Positions 1 to 7,301 of a stretch of DNA of 12,766 bases are shown here, piece by piece (the stretch's first letter is position 1; each line of letters opens with the position of its first letter). The stretch spans positions 1-12,766 of the forward strand of contig CAIQXR010000271.1 in NCBI GenBank assembly GCA_903875815.1, written 5' to 3'. The position numbers and the translations under genes were made by a program. The notes under the pieces were generated by a model that worked only from the letters and a program-made list of their open reading frames with translations, was not told the origin of the DNA and searched no databases. This DNA is from an uncultured Actinomycetes bacterium. Lineage in GTDB: Bacteria > Actinomycetota > Actinomycetes > Nanopelagicales > Nanopelagicaceae.

Positions 1-7
1 AGACGCA

Positions 8-13
8 TAATCT
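8..13 (+). promoter_or_regulatory. candidate -10 element (TAATCT) of glpR
   Basis: TAATCT lies 8 nt before the ATG at 22 and overlaps an alternative CATAAT reading at 6-11. The bases between it and the ATG are pyrimidine-rich and carry no Shine-Dalgarno, so a leaderless transcript is plausible. The TAA at 8-10 could instead be the stop codon of an upstream gene, with glpR co-transcribed from it. No -35 can be judged because the window starts here. Confidence 0.35.
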
Positions 14-21
14 TCTCTTCC

Positions 22-834
22 ATGGCCTCCGGTTTTATCTACCTCATCATCCTCGGGATGTGGGCGGCCTATTTCGTGCCTCGATGGATCTCCTCTCATG
101 ATCAAAGTTCTGGCAAGAGCCAAGAGCGATACAAAAGTGCGCTAAAAATTATTGCTGAAGATGGAAATCAACCACTCGCGTTCGAGATTACTCAGGCAAG
201 TGAAGAAACTATTGATCAAGTAAAGAAGCGCTCGCAACTCAAACATCGTCGAATTGCTTTTGGCGTAATTGCAATTACTTTTGCAGTCACGGCAATTGGA
301 GCGGTCGCTGGATTAATTTCCGCTTCAATTATTTTTATTCCAGTCTCTGCGTTCGCGATTTATCTCGTCAATACCCGTCGACAGATCATCGCTTCAGAGC
401 AACGCGCTCGCCGTTTGAAGGCACTTGAGCGAATTACTCAGGCTGAGATCACTTCAACAATTGAAAAGATTCCCACAAGTCAGCCAATCGCTCCTACGGT
501 CTTTGGGGAAATCGCAATTTCCGCATCATCAGTCACGATCGAACATTGGGTTCCACTTGCTGACCGCGCCGATACAGCCGGAGTTGTGATCATTCCTCGC
601 AATAGCGCACCATCGACAAGTTGGCAGCCATTGCAAGTCCCCCAACCTACCTACGTCAGTGCGCCTAAAGCAGTTACCTCAAAGCGCGTTATCGACCTTA
701 CTGTTCCTGGCAAGTGGAGCGCTGCAAAGCAATTCGAACTCGATGCTATGACTCCAGCTCGCGAAGATCTCTTCGATCAAGAGCTTGCAAACGAAGCTGC
801 GCAGAGTCATGACCGCGCAGCAAACGATCAATAA
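22..834 (+). CDS. glpR: GlpR/SepX-family membrane protein (cell-division associated)
   Basis: A 270-residue membrane protein. The N-terminus (GFIYLIILGMWAAYFVPRW, residues 4-22) is a transmembrane segment that resembles the start of actinobacterial SepX/GlpR proteins, including the following Gln-Glu-Arg-Tyr/Phe-lys-Ser-Ala-ile pattern at about 34-43. A short cytoplasmic link follows, then a hairpin of two hydrophobic segments at about 78-98 and 100-116, a basic stretch (RARR near 128-131) and a long hydrophilic C-terminal tail. Known of the family: in Streptomyces SepX supports the divisome, and in Corynebacterium GlpR is the membrane receptor of the gephyrin-like protein Glp. A glp/moeA-like gene would therefore be expected just upstream, outside the window. 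It is convergent with pmt, whose stop codon is 22 bp away. No Shine-Dalgarno precedes the ATG. The family call rests on the N-terminal motif and topology; the tail is not conserved. Confidence 0.68.
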   Translation: MASGFIYLIILGMWAAYFVPRWISSHDQSSGKSQERYKSALKIIAEDGNQPLAFEITQASEETIDQVKKRSQLKHRRIAFGVIAITFAVTAIGAVAGLISASIIFIPVSAFAIYLVNTRRQIIASEQRARRLKALERITQAEITSTIEKIPTSQPIAPTVFGEIAISASSVTIEHWVPLADRADTAGVVIIPRNSAPSTSWQPLQVPQPTYVSAPKAVTSKRVIDLTVPGKWSAAKQFELDAMTPAREDLFDQELANEAAQSHDRAANDQ

Positions 835-856
835 GTAGTAAGTAATTAATTAGTTT

Positions 857-2146
857 TTAAATCCACGACGGTAGCCACATACGGTGGGACCAAGTGTTAT
901 AAGGAATTACCGTGCCAGTAAAGAGCGGTAGAAAATAGAGAAAATTCAACACAACAACAGCCACGATCGCAATCAGAATATTCTTTCGAAGTCGTAGATT
1001 CTTGCTTTCAGAAGCCCCATCCAAGTAGCGATGAGCCAGCGCCACAATTGCCAAAATCATCGCGGGCTCAAAAGCAATCGCGTAGAAATTAAACATCGTG
1101 CGCTTTTGAATGAGGAACCAAGGGAGATATTCCGAAAAGAGCGCGAGCAAGATAACTCCGCTCCGCCATTCTCGCTTCGCAATCCATAACCCGATCAACA
1201 CGAGAACGGAAACTGTGCCGATCCACCACAGGATCGGCGTGCCGAGCGCTAGGACTTCTTGTGAACATTTTGCTGCGCCACAACCGGTCGGCTCTTGATA
1301 ATAGAAAGCAGTTGGCCGGGCTTGAATTAACCAACTCCACGGGTTTGCGGAGTAAGGATGTGCAGTAGTGAGTTGCTTATGAAAATCAAGAATATCTAAG
1401 TGATACGTGAGAAGTGAAAGGAATCGATTGCGATGCGATTGGCGATCAAAGCCATGCGGGCTGATTAACCAGCCGACCCAAGTGCTCAGATACAGGGCAA
1501 AAGGAAGAACTAAATATTGAATGGCGCGAGTGAGATAGGTGCGCAGCGTTGAGTGCGCTCGTACGGCCATATAAATGATGAACGGCAAGAAAGCAGCTAA
1601 CTCGTAAATGCCACTCCACTTGCAAGCAAGCGCGCATCCGAAGGCGATTCCCGCTAACCAATGTCGATGCGAGATGATTGCGAAGAGGGCGAGTTGTAAG
1701 AAAAAGGTGAGAAAAATATCGAGCAGCGCAGTTCGTGACATCACGAGATGCAGGCCATCACAGGCCATGAGGATTGCGGCAGTTGCGCTAATAAATGGCT
1801 TCGCAAAGAGTTTTTCAGCAGTGAGGTAGATCAACCCAATCGAGAGTGCGCCAACAATTGCGGCGCTAACGCGCCACCCAAATTCGTTATAGCCAAAGGC
1901 TTTAATGCCCAGTGCAATGATCCATTTGCCTAATGGTGGGTGAACTACGAATTCAGCTGCACCTTTTGCATCGATCTCCACGCCATGCAGAAGTAGAGAG
2001 TGAGCGTTCTTGGCGTAGTAGACCTCATCAAAGACGAGGCCCTTAGGTTGCGATAAGTGCCAGAGTCGAAAAAGCAGCCCGAGCAATGCAAAGCCACCGG
2101 CTCGCAGCCACGGGCTGCGGGGGATATTCAGGCGCGGGCGAACCAT
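857..2146 (-). CDS. pmt: protein O-mannosyltransferase (GT39, Pmt)
   Basis: A 429-residue polytopic membrane enzyme that moves mannose from polyprenyl-phosphate-mannose to Ser/Thr of proteins crossing the membrane. After the first membrane segment comes VFDEVYY, with the acidic pair D40-E41 expected at the catalytic site of PMT enzymes, then HPPLGKW at 69-75 in the first extracytoplasmic loop and the SRTALLDIFL segment near 137. Around nine to ten further hydrophobic segments follow. The protein ends in RMWLPSWI, as actinobacterial Pmt proteins do, so the C-terminus is intact; it is shorter than the roughly 520-residue mycobacterial Rv1002c mainly because it lacks an N-terminal extension. It is divergent from rsmI, as in Mycobacterium tuberculosis (Rv1002c/Rv1003), with only 42 bp between start codons. 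No Shine-Dalgarno is visible; a TAGGCT hexamer 6 nt before the ATG suggests a leaderless mRNA. The Ser/Thr-rich surface protein at 7302-8801 is a possible substrate (inference). Confidence 0.92.
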   Translation of the reverse strand: MVRPRLNIPRSPWLRAGGFALLGLLFRLWHLSQPKGLVFDEVYYAKNAHSLLLHGVEIDAKGAAEFVVHPPLGKWIIALGIKAFGYNEFGWRVSAAIVGALSIGLIYLTAEKLFAKPFISATAAILMACDGLHLVMSRTALLDIFLTFFLQLALFAIISHRHWLAGIAFGCALACKWSGIYELAAFLPFIIYMAVRAHSTLRTYLTRAIQYLVLPFALYLSTWVGWLISPHGFDRQSHRNRFLSLLTYHLDILDFHKQLTTAHPYSANPWSWLIQARPTAFYYQEPTGCGAAKCSQEVLALGTPILWWIGTVSVLVLIGLWIAKREWRSGVILLALFSEYLPWFLIQKRTMFNFYAIAFEPAMILAIVALAHRYLDGASESKNLRLRKNILIAIVAVVVLNFLYFLPLFTGTVIPYNTWSHRMWLPSWI

Positions 2147-2152
2147 AAGCAG

Positions 2153-2158
2153 AGCCTA
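2153..2158 (-). promoter_or_regulatory. candidate -10 element (TAGGCT) of pmt
   Basis: On the minus strand TAGGCT stands 6 nt before the ATG at 2146, which puts a start point at or next to the A of ATG. The same hexamer occurs 7 nt before ispE on the other strand. No convincing -35 is seen. Confidence 0.4.
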
Positions 2159-2176
2159 AAGCCTCTCGTAACCTGC

Positions 2177-2182
2177 GAGAAT
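2177..2182 (+). promoter_or_regulatory. candidate -10 element (GAGAAT) of rsmI
   Basis: GAGAAT lies 6 nt before the rsmI ATG at 2189, with no Shine-Dalgarno in between. It keeps the AnnAAT-like half of a -10 but not the first T, so it is weaker than the other candidates. A small inverted repeat, TCTCG (2164-2168) / CGAGA (2176-2180), overlaps it and sits between the two divergent -10 elements. Confidence 0.3.
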
Positions 2183-2188
2183 TCCGCC

Positions 2189-3022
2189 ATGCTCGTACTT
2201 GCAGCCATTCCCCTCGGCAATCCGCTTGATGCCTCTGATCATCTCAAAGCGTGGATTGAAAAGGCTCCGGTCATCGCCGCTGAAGATTCTCGACGCTTCG
2301 GTCGACTCTGCGCAGATTTGGGACTGACTTATCAAGCCAAACTCATCTCTTTCTTTGAAGGAAATGAATTAGAGCGACTCGATGAATTACTCGCCATCAT
2401 GGAGAGTGGTCAAGACTTATTAGTTGTCACCGATGCTGGCATGCCAGGAATTAGCGATCCGGGGTATCGGTTAGCACGTGCCGCTGTTGAACGAAATATT
2501 GCCATCAAAGTATTGCCGGGTCCTAGCGCCGTCACTACTGCATTACTCCTCTCTGGACTGCCCTCGGATCGATTTAGTTTTGAAGGTTTTCCACCGCGCA
2601 CATCAGGCGCACGAACGACCTGGTTCCAAGGGCTGGCTGAAGAACAACGCACCTTCATCTTCTTTGAAGCACCGCACCGACTTCTGGAGTCGCTCACTGA
2701 TGCCGAAGCTGCAATTGGCGGCGAGCGGTTAGCTGCGATTTGTCGCGAGATGACGAAGACCTATGAGGAGACAATTCGCGGCACGCTTTCAGAGCTCCGT
2801 GAATGGGCACAGAACCATGAAATTTTGGGGGAGATCACTGTTGTGGTTCATGGCTTTGATCCATCGACCCGTACTTTCTCGGAATCTGATTTAGTCGTTG
2901 CTGTCCTGGAACGAGAGAGCGCGGGAATAGCTCGTAAAGAGGCGATTGTTGAAGTGGCAAAGGCGCTTGGCCTACCTAAGCGGGCGGTCTTCGATGCCAT
3001 GGTCTCGCATAAGAGTCGGTAA
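2189..3022 (+). CDS. rsmI: 16S rRNA (cytidine1402-2'-O)-methyltransferase RsmI
   Basis: A 277-residue SAM-dependent enzyme of the tetrapyrrole-methylase fold that 2'-O-methylates C1402 in the decoding centre of 16S rRNA. Motifs in order: N-terminal LAAIPLGNPLD (4-14), AAEDSRR (30-36), the long VTDAGMPGISDPGY loop (80-93), LPGPSAVTTAL (109-119), FEAPHR (159-164) and REMTKTYEE (186-194), all diagnostic of RsmI. A small C-terminal helical domain (GIARKEAI..., from about 246) completes the protein. The start at 2189 was chosen over an in-frame ATG at 2057: the extra 44 residues are hydrophilic, unlike the family, would overlap pmt by 90 bp, and the chosen start gives the usual length. First gene of a compact + strand run; metG starts 9 bp after its stop. 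Confidence 0.95.
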   Translation: MLVLAAIPLGNPLDASDHLKAWIEKAPVIAAEDSRRFGRLCADLGLTYQAKLISFFEGNELERLDELLAIMESGQDLLVVTDAGMPGISDPGYRLARAAVERNIAIKVLPGPSAVTTALLLSGLPSDRFSFEGFPPRTSGARTTWFQGLAEEQRTFIFFEAPHRLLESLTDAEAAIGGERLAAICREMTKTYEETIRGTLSELREWAQNHEILGEITVVVHGFDPSTRTFSESDLVVAVLERESAGIARKEAIVEVAKALGLPKRAVFDAMVSHKSR

Positions 3023-3025
3023 GAT
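3020..3025 (+). promoter_or_regulatory. candidate -10 element (TAAGAT) of metG, overlapping the rsmI stop codon
   Basis: TAAGAT begins with the rsmI TAA stop and ends 6 nt before the metG ATG at 3032. There is no Shine-Dalgarno in the 9-bp gap. This would allow metG to be transcribed leaderless from inside the end of rsmI; translational coupling without a promoter is the alternative. Confidence 0.35.
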
Positions 3026-3031
3026 TGCCGC

Positions 3032-4597
3032 ATGGCTAGCGAAAAATCTTTCTATCTCACAACGCCGATTTACTACGTCAACGATGCGCCTCACATTGGT
3101 CATGCATATACGACGGTAGCCGGCGATGTGTTGACCCGCTGGCATCGTCAAAAGGGCGAGAGTGTCTGGTTCCTCACTGGCACCGACGAGCATGGCGAGA
3201 AAGTAATGAATACCGCCGCCCAAAATAACGTTTCACCACAGGCTTGGTGCGACAAGCTGGTCGAAGAGGCGTGGAAGCCCAACTGGCGAGATCTCAATAT
3301 TGCTAACGATGATTTCATTCGCACCACCGAACCTCGCCACCAAGAGCGCGTTCAACGTTTCTTGCAAGGCTTGAAAGATAAAGGTTTTATTTATCAGGGT
3401 AAGTATGAAGGTCCATATTGCATTGGTTGCGAAGAGTTCAAACTGCCGGGTGATCTTGATGAAGGCAAGTGCAAAGTTCACGGCCGTCCAGTTGAAATGC
3501 TCAGCGAAGAGAATTGGTTCTTTAAGCTTTCAGCTTTTGTTCCCCAATTAATCGAGCGCTATAAGAAGCACCCCGAGGCCTGCGAGCCCACAAGCGCCCG
3601 CAATGAAGTCCTTGCCTTTCTGGAGAGCAAAGAGGGCGTCTCTGATCTCTCGATCTCTCGCTCAACCTTCGATTGGGGCATTCCAGTTCCGTGGGATACC
3701 GATCAAGTTATTTATGTTTGGTTCGATGCACTGCTGAACTACGCGACTGCAGTCGGATTGGGCGATGACCCAGCATCTGAAGGCGGCAAGAAATTTGCCC
3801 AGACTTGGCCTGCCGATGTGCACTTAGTCGGAAAAGATATTTTGCGTTTTCATGCCGTAATTTGGCCCGCGATGTTGATGGCAGCCGAACTTCCAGTACC
3901 TGGCAAAATCTTTGCGCACGGATGGTTGCTAGTTGGTGGCGAGAAGATGAGTAAGTCAAAGCTCACCGGAATTGCACCTCGCGATATCACCAGCCACTTT
4001 GGTGTCGATGCTTTCCGCTATTACTTCTTGCGCGCCATTCCCTTTGGAAGCGATGGCTCTTTCTCTTGGGAAGATATGTCCGCTCGCTATACCTCCGAAC
4101 TAGCGAACGACTTTGGCAACCTGGCGTCACGCATTATTGCGATGATCGAGAAGTATTGCGATGGCAAAATTCCGGCAGTTGCGACCGATGCTGGCTTATC
4201 TGCGATGCTCACCGAGACAGTTGCTAAAGCCGATGCTGCAATCTGCGCTCTTGATTTCCAAGGTGGCATCAACGCCATTATGGAATTCTGCAAGCGTGCC
4301 AATGGTTATGTCACTGAGAAAGAGCCATGGGCAATAGCCAAGGATCCAGCCCGCAACGCTGAACTCTTCGAAGTTTTGTACAACACTGCCGAGTCAGTTC
4401 GTGCACTTGCTGTCTTGCTTCACCCGATCATGCCTGCAACTACTGAAACGTTATGGGAAAGTTTGGGTGCCGATAGTACTTTGGGTTCGATCGCTGCTCA
4501 GAAAATTTCCGATATTGCGACGTGGGGCACTCTGCCTGCTGGCAGCGTCGTTACAAAGGGAGCAGTTCTCTTCCCTCGACTTGAAGAGAAGCAGTAA
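3032..4597 (+). CDS. metG: methionyl-tRNA synthetase MetRS
   Basis: A 521-residue class I aminoacyl-tRNA synthetase charging tRNA-Met, needed for both initiation and elongation. The Rossmann fold opens with FYLTTPIYYVNDAPHIGHAY, containing the HIGH signature at residues 21-24; the KMSKS signature is intact at 305-309. The connective domain has one zinc knuckle with C130-x2-C133 and C147-x2-H150, a single-knuckle arrangement with His as the last ligand. The alpha-helical anticodon-binding domain follows (about 365-521). The protein stops there: it lacks the C-terminal EMAP/Trbp111-like dimerisation domain of E. coli MetG, as is usual for the shorter actinobacterial form. It follows rsmI by 9 bp and is followed by tatD after 8 bp, so the three may share a transcript. 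Confidence 0.97.
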   Translation: MASEKSFYLTTPIYYVNDAPHIGHAYTTVAGDVLTRWHRQKGESVWFLTGTDEHGEKVMNTAAQNNVSPQAWCDKLVEEAWKPNWRDLNIANDDFIRTTEPRHQERVQRFLQGLKDKGFIYQGKYEGPYCIGCEEFKLPGDLDEGKCKVHGRPVEMLSEENWFFKLSAFVPQLIERYKKHPEACEPTSARNEVLAFLESKEGVSDLSISRSTFDWGIPVPWDTDQVIYVWFDALLNYATAVGLGDDPASEGGKKFAQTWPADVHLVGKDILRFHAVIWPAMLMAAELPVPGKIFAHGWLLVGGEKMSKSKLTGIAPRDITSHFGVDAFRYYFLRAIPFGSDGSFSWEDMSARYTSELANDFGNLASRIIAMIEKYCDGKIPAVATDAGLSAMLTETVAKADAAICALDFQGGINAIMEFCKRANGYVTEKEPWAIAKDPARNAELFEVLYNTAESVRALAVLLHPIMPATTETLWESLGADSTLGSIAAQKISDIATWGTLPAGSVVTKGAVLFPRLEEKQ

Positions 4598-4605
4598 CTC
4601 TTTTT

Positions 4606-5475
4606 ATGTCGCACGAGAGCCAAGATCGGCATAATCGAGATATCGATCGCCCACTTGCTCCAACACCAGACGCACTTCCGATTGAGTGCATCGATGCACA
4701 TTGCCATTTAGAGATCGTCGCAAATGACACGCCACAATCCCAAGCAGTTGCCGATGTTATTGCGCTGGCCAAGAGCGTAGGCATTACGCGTATGGTTCAA
4801 GTGGGATATTCCGCTGAGCAATCGCAATGGTGCGTCGACCTCGCAGAGCACTATCCCGGCACCGTCTTGGCAGCCGTCGCCCTTCATCCGAATGAAGCCC
4901 CTGTAGTTGATGATCTCGAAGCGCACTTAGCAATCATTGAAAAATTGGCTGTGCACCCACGCGTTCGCGCCATCGGTGAGACCGGTCTGGATTTCTTCCG
5001 CACCCCGCCCGAACTTCAAGAGAAGCAGAAGTACTCTTTCCGACGCCATATTGCCCTTGCGAAGCAAGTAGGCAAAGCCCTTGTTATTCATGACCGAGAT
5101 GCTCATCGCGCCGTATTAGATGTCTTAGATGAAGGAGGTGCACCAGAAAATACTGTCTTCCATTGTTTCTCTGGTGATGCCGAAATGGCGCGCGAATGTG
5201 TTGAGAAGGGCTACATCCTCTCATTCGCTGGGACTCTCACATTTAAGAATGCACCCGCACTTCGTGAAGCAGTAAAACTTGTCCCGCCGCATCAATTGTT
5301 GGTTGAGACGGATTCGCCGTTCTTGGCCCCTGCACCTCATCGAGGCCATCTCAATACACCTGCTCAGATTCCTAACATCGTTCGCTTTATGGCCGAGGAA
5401 CGCGGCGATGATCTCCGCGAACTCGCTGCAACTCTCACCGACAATGCACTGCGCATCTTTGGCTCATTTGCATGA
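4606..5475 (+). CDS. tatD: TatD-family metal-dependent hydrolase (DNase)
   Basis: A 289-residue TIM-barrel amidohydrolase-type metalloenzyme. The metal ligands of the TatD family are all present: DAHCH with H32 and H34, E125 in GETGLDFFR, H162 in IHDRD, H186 in HCFSGD and D236 in ETDSPFLAP. Family members have Mg-dependent 3'-5' exonuclease or D-aminoacyl-tRNA deacylase activity in various species; the exact substrate here cannot be told from sequence. The first 25 residues are hydrophilic and form a short extension before the barrel. The gene lies 8 bp after metG and its stop codon overlaps the ksgA start (ATGA, 5472-5475), so the metG-tatD-ksgA order typical of Actinobacteria is kept, without the rpfB gene often found between tatD and ksgA. 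Confidence 0.93.
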   Translation: MSHESQDRHNRDIDRPLAPTPDALPIECIDAHCHLEIVANDTPQSQAVADVIALAKSVGITRMVQVGYSAEQSQWCVDLAEHYPGTVLAAVALHPNEAPVVDDLEAHLAIIEKLAVHPRVRAIGETGLDFFRTPPELQEKQKYSFRRHIALAKQVGKALVIHDRDAHRAVLDVLDEGGAPENTVFHCFSGDAEMARECVEKGYILSFAGTLTFKNAPALREAVKLVPPHQLLVETDSPFLAPAPHRGHLNTPAQIPNIVRFMAEERGDDLRELAATLTDNALRIFGSFA

Positions 5476-6320
5476 GTCAACTTCTCGGCGCCACTGAAAT
5501 TCGCGAGATCGCTGCTCGATTAGATCTCACGCCTACTAAGAAATTGGGTCAAAATTTTGTTGTCGATGCCAATACCTGTCGCCGGATTGTGAAAGCGGCA
5601 GATGTCGGCAGCGAAGACATCGCACTAGAAATCGGCCCCGGTCTTGGTTCACTCACCTTGGCTTTGCTGGAAGTTGCCAAAAGCGTTGTGGCTGTGGAGA
5701 TTGATAATCGATTGGCGGACGAATTACCGGTCACTGCTGCCCAGCATGGTTTCGGCGATAAAGAACTCACCATCGTGAATCAAGATGCGCTCACTGTTTC
5801 CGAGCTACCTGTGCAGCCAACTGTCTTAGTAGCAAATCTGCCCTACAACGTCTCGGTCCCCGTCCTTCTGCGTTTCCTCGAACTCTTCCCATCACTCAAT
5901 GGCGGAGTAGTAATGGTCCAAAGCGAAGTCGCTGATCGACTCGTTGCCACCCCAGGTTCAAAGACTTATGGCTCGCCTTCCGTGAAAGCCACTTGGTGGG
6001 CTGATATGAGTTCGGCCGGAAATGTCGGGCGTTCTATTTTTTGGCCAGTACCAAATGTGGATTCCTCCTTGGTGCGATTTGTTCGCCATGCTCCGGCTGG
6101 CGATGAAAGCCTGCGGCTCGCTACCTTTGCCGTCATTGATGCGGCTTTTGCCCAACGTCGGAAGATGTTGCGAGGTGCTCTCTCCGAACTCTTTGGCGGT
6201 TCTGCCCAGGCAAGTGCCGCAATCGAAGCAGCAGGAATCGATCCCACGATCCGCGGTGAGATGTTAGAACTTCCGGCATATATCGCGATCGCGCGTCACT
6301 TGCCCAGCTTCACTGCCTAA
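5472..6320 (+). CDS. rsmA: 16S rRNA dimethyladenosine transferase KsgA/RsmA
   Basis: A 282-residue SAM-dependent methyltransferase that dimethylates A1518 and A1519 of 16S rRNA during 30S assembly. The N-terminal KKLGQNF (23-29) is the family hallmark. The SAM site is EIGPGLGSLT (53-62) with the acidic E76 of VEID, and the catalytic motif IV is NLPYN (122-126). The C-terminal helical domain contains AFAQRRKMLRG, also characteristic. The start ATG overlaps the tatD stop by 4 bp, implying translational coupling; no separate promoter or Shine-Dalgarno is evident. The 20-bp gap to ispE contains a candidate -10 element for the next gene. Length is normal for the family. Confidence 0.96.
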   Translation: MSQLLGATEIREIAARLDLTPTKKLGQNFVVDANTCRRIVKAADVGSEDIALEIGPGLGSLTLALLEVAKSVVAVEIDNRLADELPVTAAQHGFGDKELTIVNQDALTVSELPVQPTVLVANLPYNVSVPVLLRFLELFPSLNGGVVMVQSEVADRLVATPGSKTYGSPSVKATWWADMSSAGNVGRSIFWPVPNVDSSLVRFVRHAPAGDESLRLATFAVIDAAFAQRRKMLRGALSELFGGSAQASAAIEAAGIDPTIRGEMLELPAYIAIARHLPSFTA

Positions 6321-6327
6321 AACCTAA

Positions 6328-6333
6328 TAGGCT
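6328..6333 (+). promoter_or_regulatory. candidate -10 element (TAGGCT) of ispE
   Basis: TAGGCT lies 7 nt before the ispE ATG at 6341, in the 20-bp gap after ksgA. The gap has no Shine-Dalgarno. The hexamer is the same as that found before pmt. No clear -35 was found. Confidence 0.38.
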
Positions 6334-6340
6334 TACATTT

Positions 6341-7261
6341 ATGAGATACAACGGAGTGACCGTTCGCGTTCCTGCGAAAGTCAATCTCCAATTAGCCGTG
6401 GGTCCACTTGATAGCGATGGCTACCACGAACTCACCACAGTTTTCCAAGCCATCTCACTCTTTGATGATGTCACCGTTCGTCGCGGCAAAGATGGCGCTG
6501 GCATCTCGCTAACAATTTCTGGCGCAACCGCTATTGGCGTCCCCAATGACGCATCTAACCTTGCTTACAAAGCGGCGCAGATTTTCATCGATCGTTACGG
6601 AATCACTCCAGATTTAGAGATCGCATTGAAGAAGGAGATTCCAGTTGCAGGCGGCATGGCAGGCGGCAGTGCCGATGCGGCGGGCGTCATTGTGGCAATC
6701 GACTCACTCTTCGAACTTCAACTCTCTCGTGATGAGATGGAACGAATCGGCGCTGAACTCGGAAGTGATGTTCCCTTCGGAATTTCCGGCGGCATTGCTA
6801 TTGGCCGTGGCCGTGGCGATCAAATAACTCCTGCACTAACCAAAGGTCAGTATTACTGGGTGCTGGCAATGTCTGGCCAAGGACTTTCCACTCCTGCCGT
6901 TTATCAAGAGTGCGATCGATTACGCGCTGGCATGACCATTGCCCGCCCACAGAGCAGCGATGCACTTATGCAAGCTCTCCGAGCCGGTGACGCCGTCAGT
7001 GTGGGTAAAGCGCTCTCTAATGATTTGCAGGCAGCGGCATGTTCACTTCGGCCAGCACTTCGATTGATTTTAGATATCGGCACTGAATATGGCGCACTCG
7101 GATCTATTGTCTCTGGCAGTGGCCCCACAGTCGCATTCTTAGTGGCCGATGAAGAGAAGGCCTTGGATCTCACCGTGGCACTGAGTTCAAGTGGGGTAGT
7201 CGGGGATATCGCTCGGGCCTATGGCCCAGTACCTGGGGCGCGAGTAGTCGCCACCTCGTAA
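6341..7261 (+). CDS. ispE: 4-diphosphocytidyl-2-C-methyl-D-erythritol kinase IspE
   Basis: A 306-residue GHMP-family kinase that phosphorylates CDP-methylerythritol, the fourth enzyme of the non-mevalonate (MEP) isoprenoid pathway. The N-terminus has PAKVNLQL with K13, the ATP-binding glycine-rich loop is PVAGGMAGGSADAAG (101-115), the catalytic aspartate is D143 in GSDVPF, and the C-terminal GHMP motif is SGSGPTVAFL (258-267). Length is normal. It ends the housekeeping run that begins with rsmI. MEP products feed polyprenyl phosphates, the lipid carriers used for peptidoglycan and for the donor of Pmt, so it connects loosely to other envelope genes in this window. The start is the first ATG in frame and gives the expected N-terminus. 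Confidence 0.96.
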   Translation: MRYNGVTVRVPAKVNLQLAVGPLDSDGYHELTTVFQAISLFDDVTVRRGKDGAGISLTISGATAIGVPNDASNLAYKAAQIFIDRYGITPDLEIALKKEIPVAGGMAGGSADAAGVIVAIDSLFELQLSRDEMERIGAELGSDVPFGISGGIAIGRGRGDQITPALTKGQYYWVLAMSGQGLSTPAVYQECDRLRAGMTIARPQSSDALMQALRAGDAVSVGKALSNDLQAAACSLRPALRLILDIGTEYGALGSIVSGSGPTVAFLVADEEKALDLTVALSSSGVVGDIARAYGPVPGARVVATS

Positions 7262-7288
7262 TTACGACATTAGACAGGTTGGCGTGCA

Positions 7289-7294
7289 TAGAAT
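7289..7294 (+). promoter_or_regulatory. candidate -10 element (TAGAAT) of the surface-protein gene
   Basis: TAGAAT lies 7 nt before the ATG at 7302, placing the transcript start on the A of ATG. It is preceded by TG at 7285-7286, one base further out than in a canonical extended -10. A TTGACA-like TAGACA at 7271-7276 is present but the 12-bp spacing is too short for a normal -35. This is the best leaderless promoter candidate in the window and supports 7302 as the start codon rather than the in-frame GTG at 7284, which lies upstream of the hexamer. Confidence 0.5.
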
Positions 7295-7301
7295 TTCTTG
7301 C

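Noticed and set aside
835..856. bidirectional terminator between glpR and pmt
   Set aside because: The 22-bp spacer is AT-rich (TAATTAATTA then a T run) but has no GC-rich stem, so it does not meet the criteria for an intrinsic terminator.
2057..2188. 44-residue N-terminal extension of rsmI from an upstream ATG
   Set aside because: It overlaps pmt by 90 bp, has no resemblance to RsmI N-termini, and the ATG at 2189 gives the normal family length.
3023..3031. T-box or other riboswitch in front of metG
   Set aside because: There are only 9 bp between rsmI and metG, too little for any such element.
7284..7301. GTG at 7284 as start of the surface-protein gene
   Set aside because: It lies upstream of the best -10 element (7289-7294), has no Shine-Dalgarno, and would add only six unremarkable residues.
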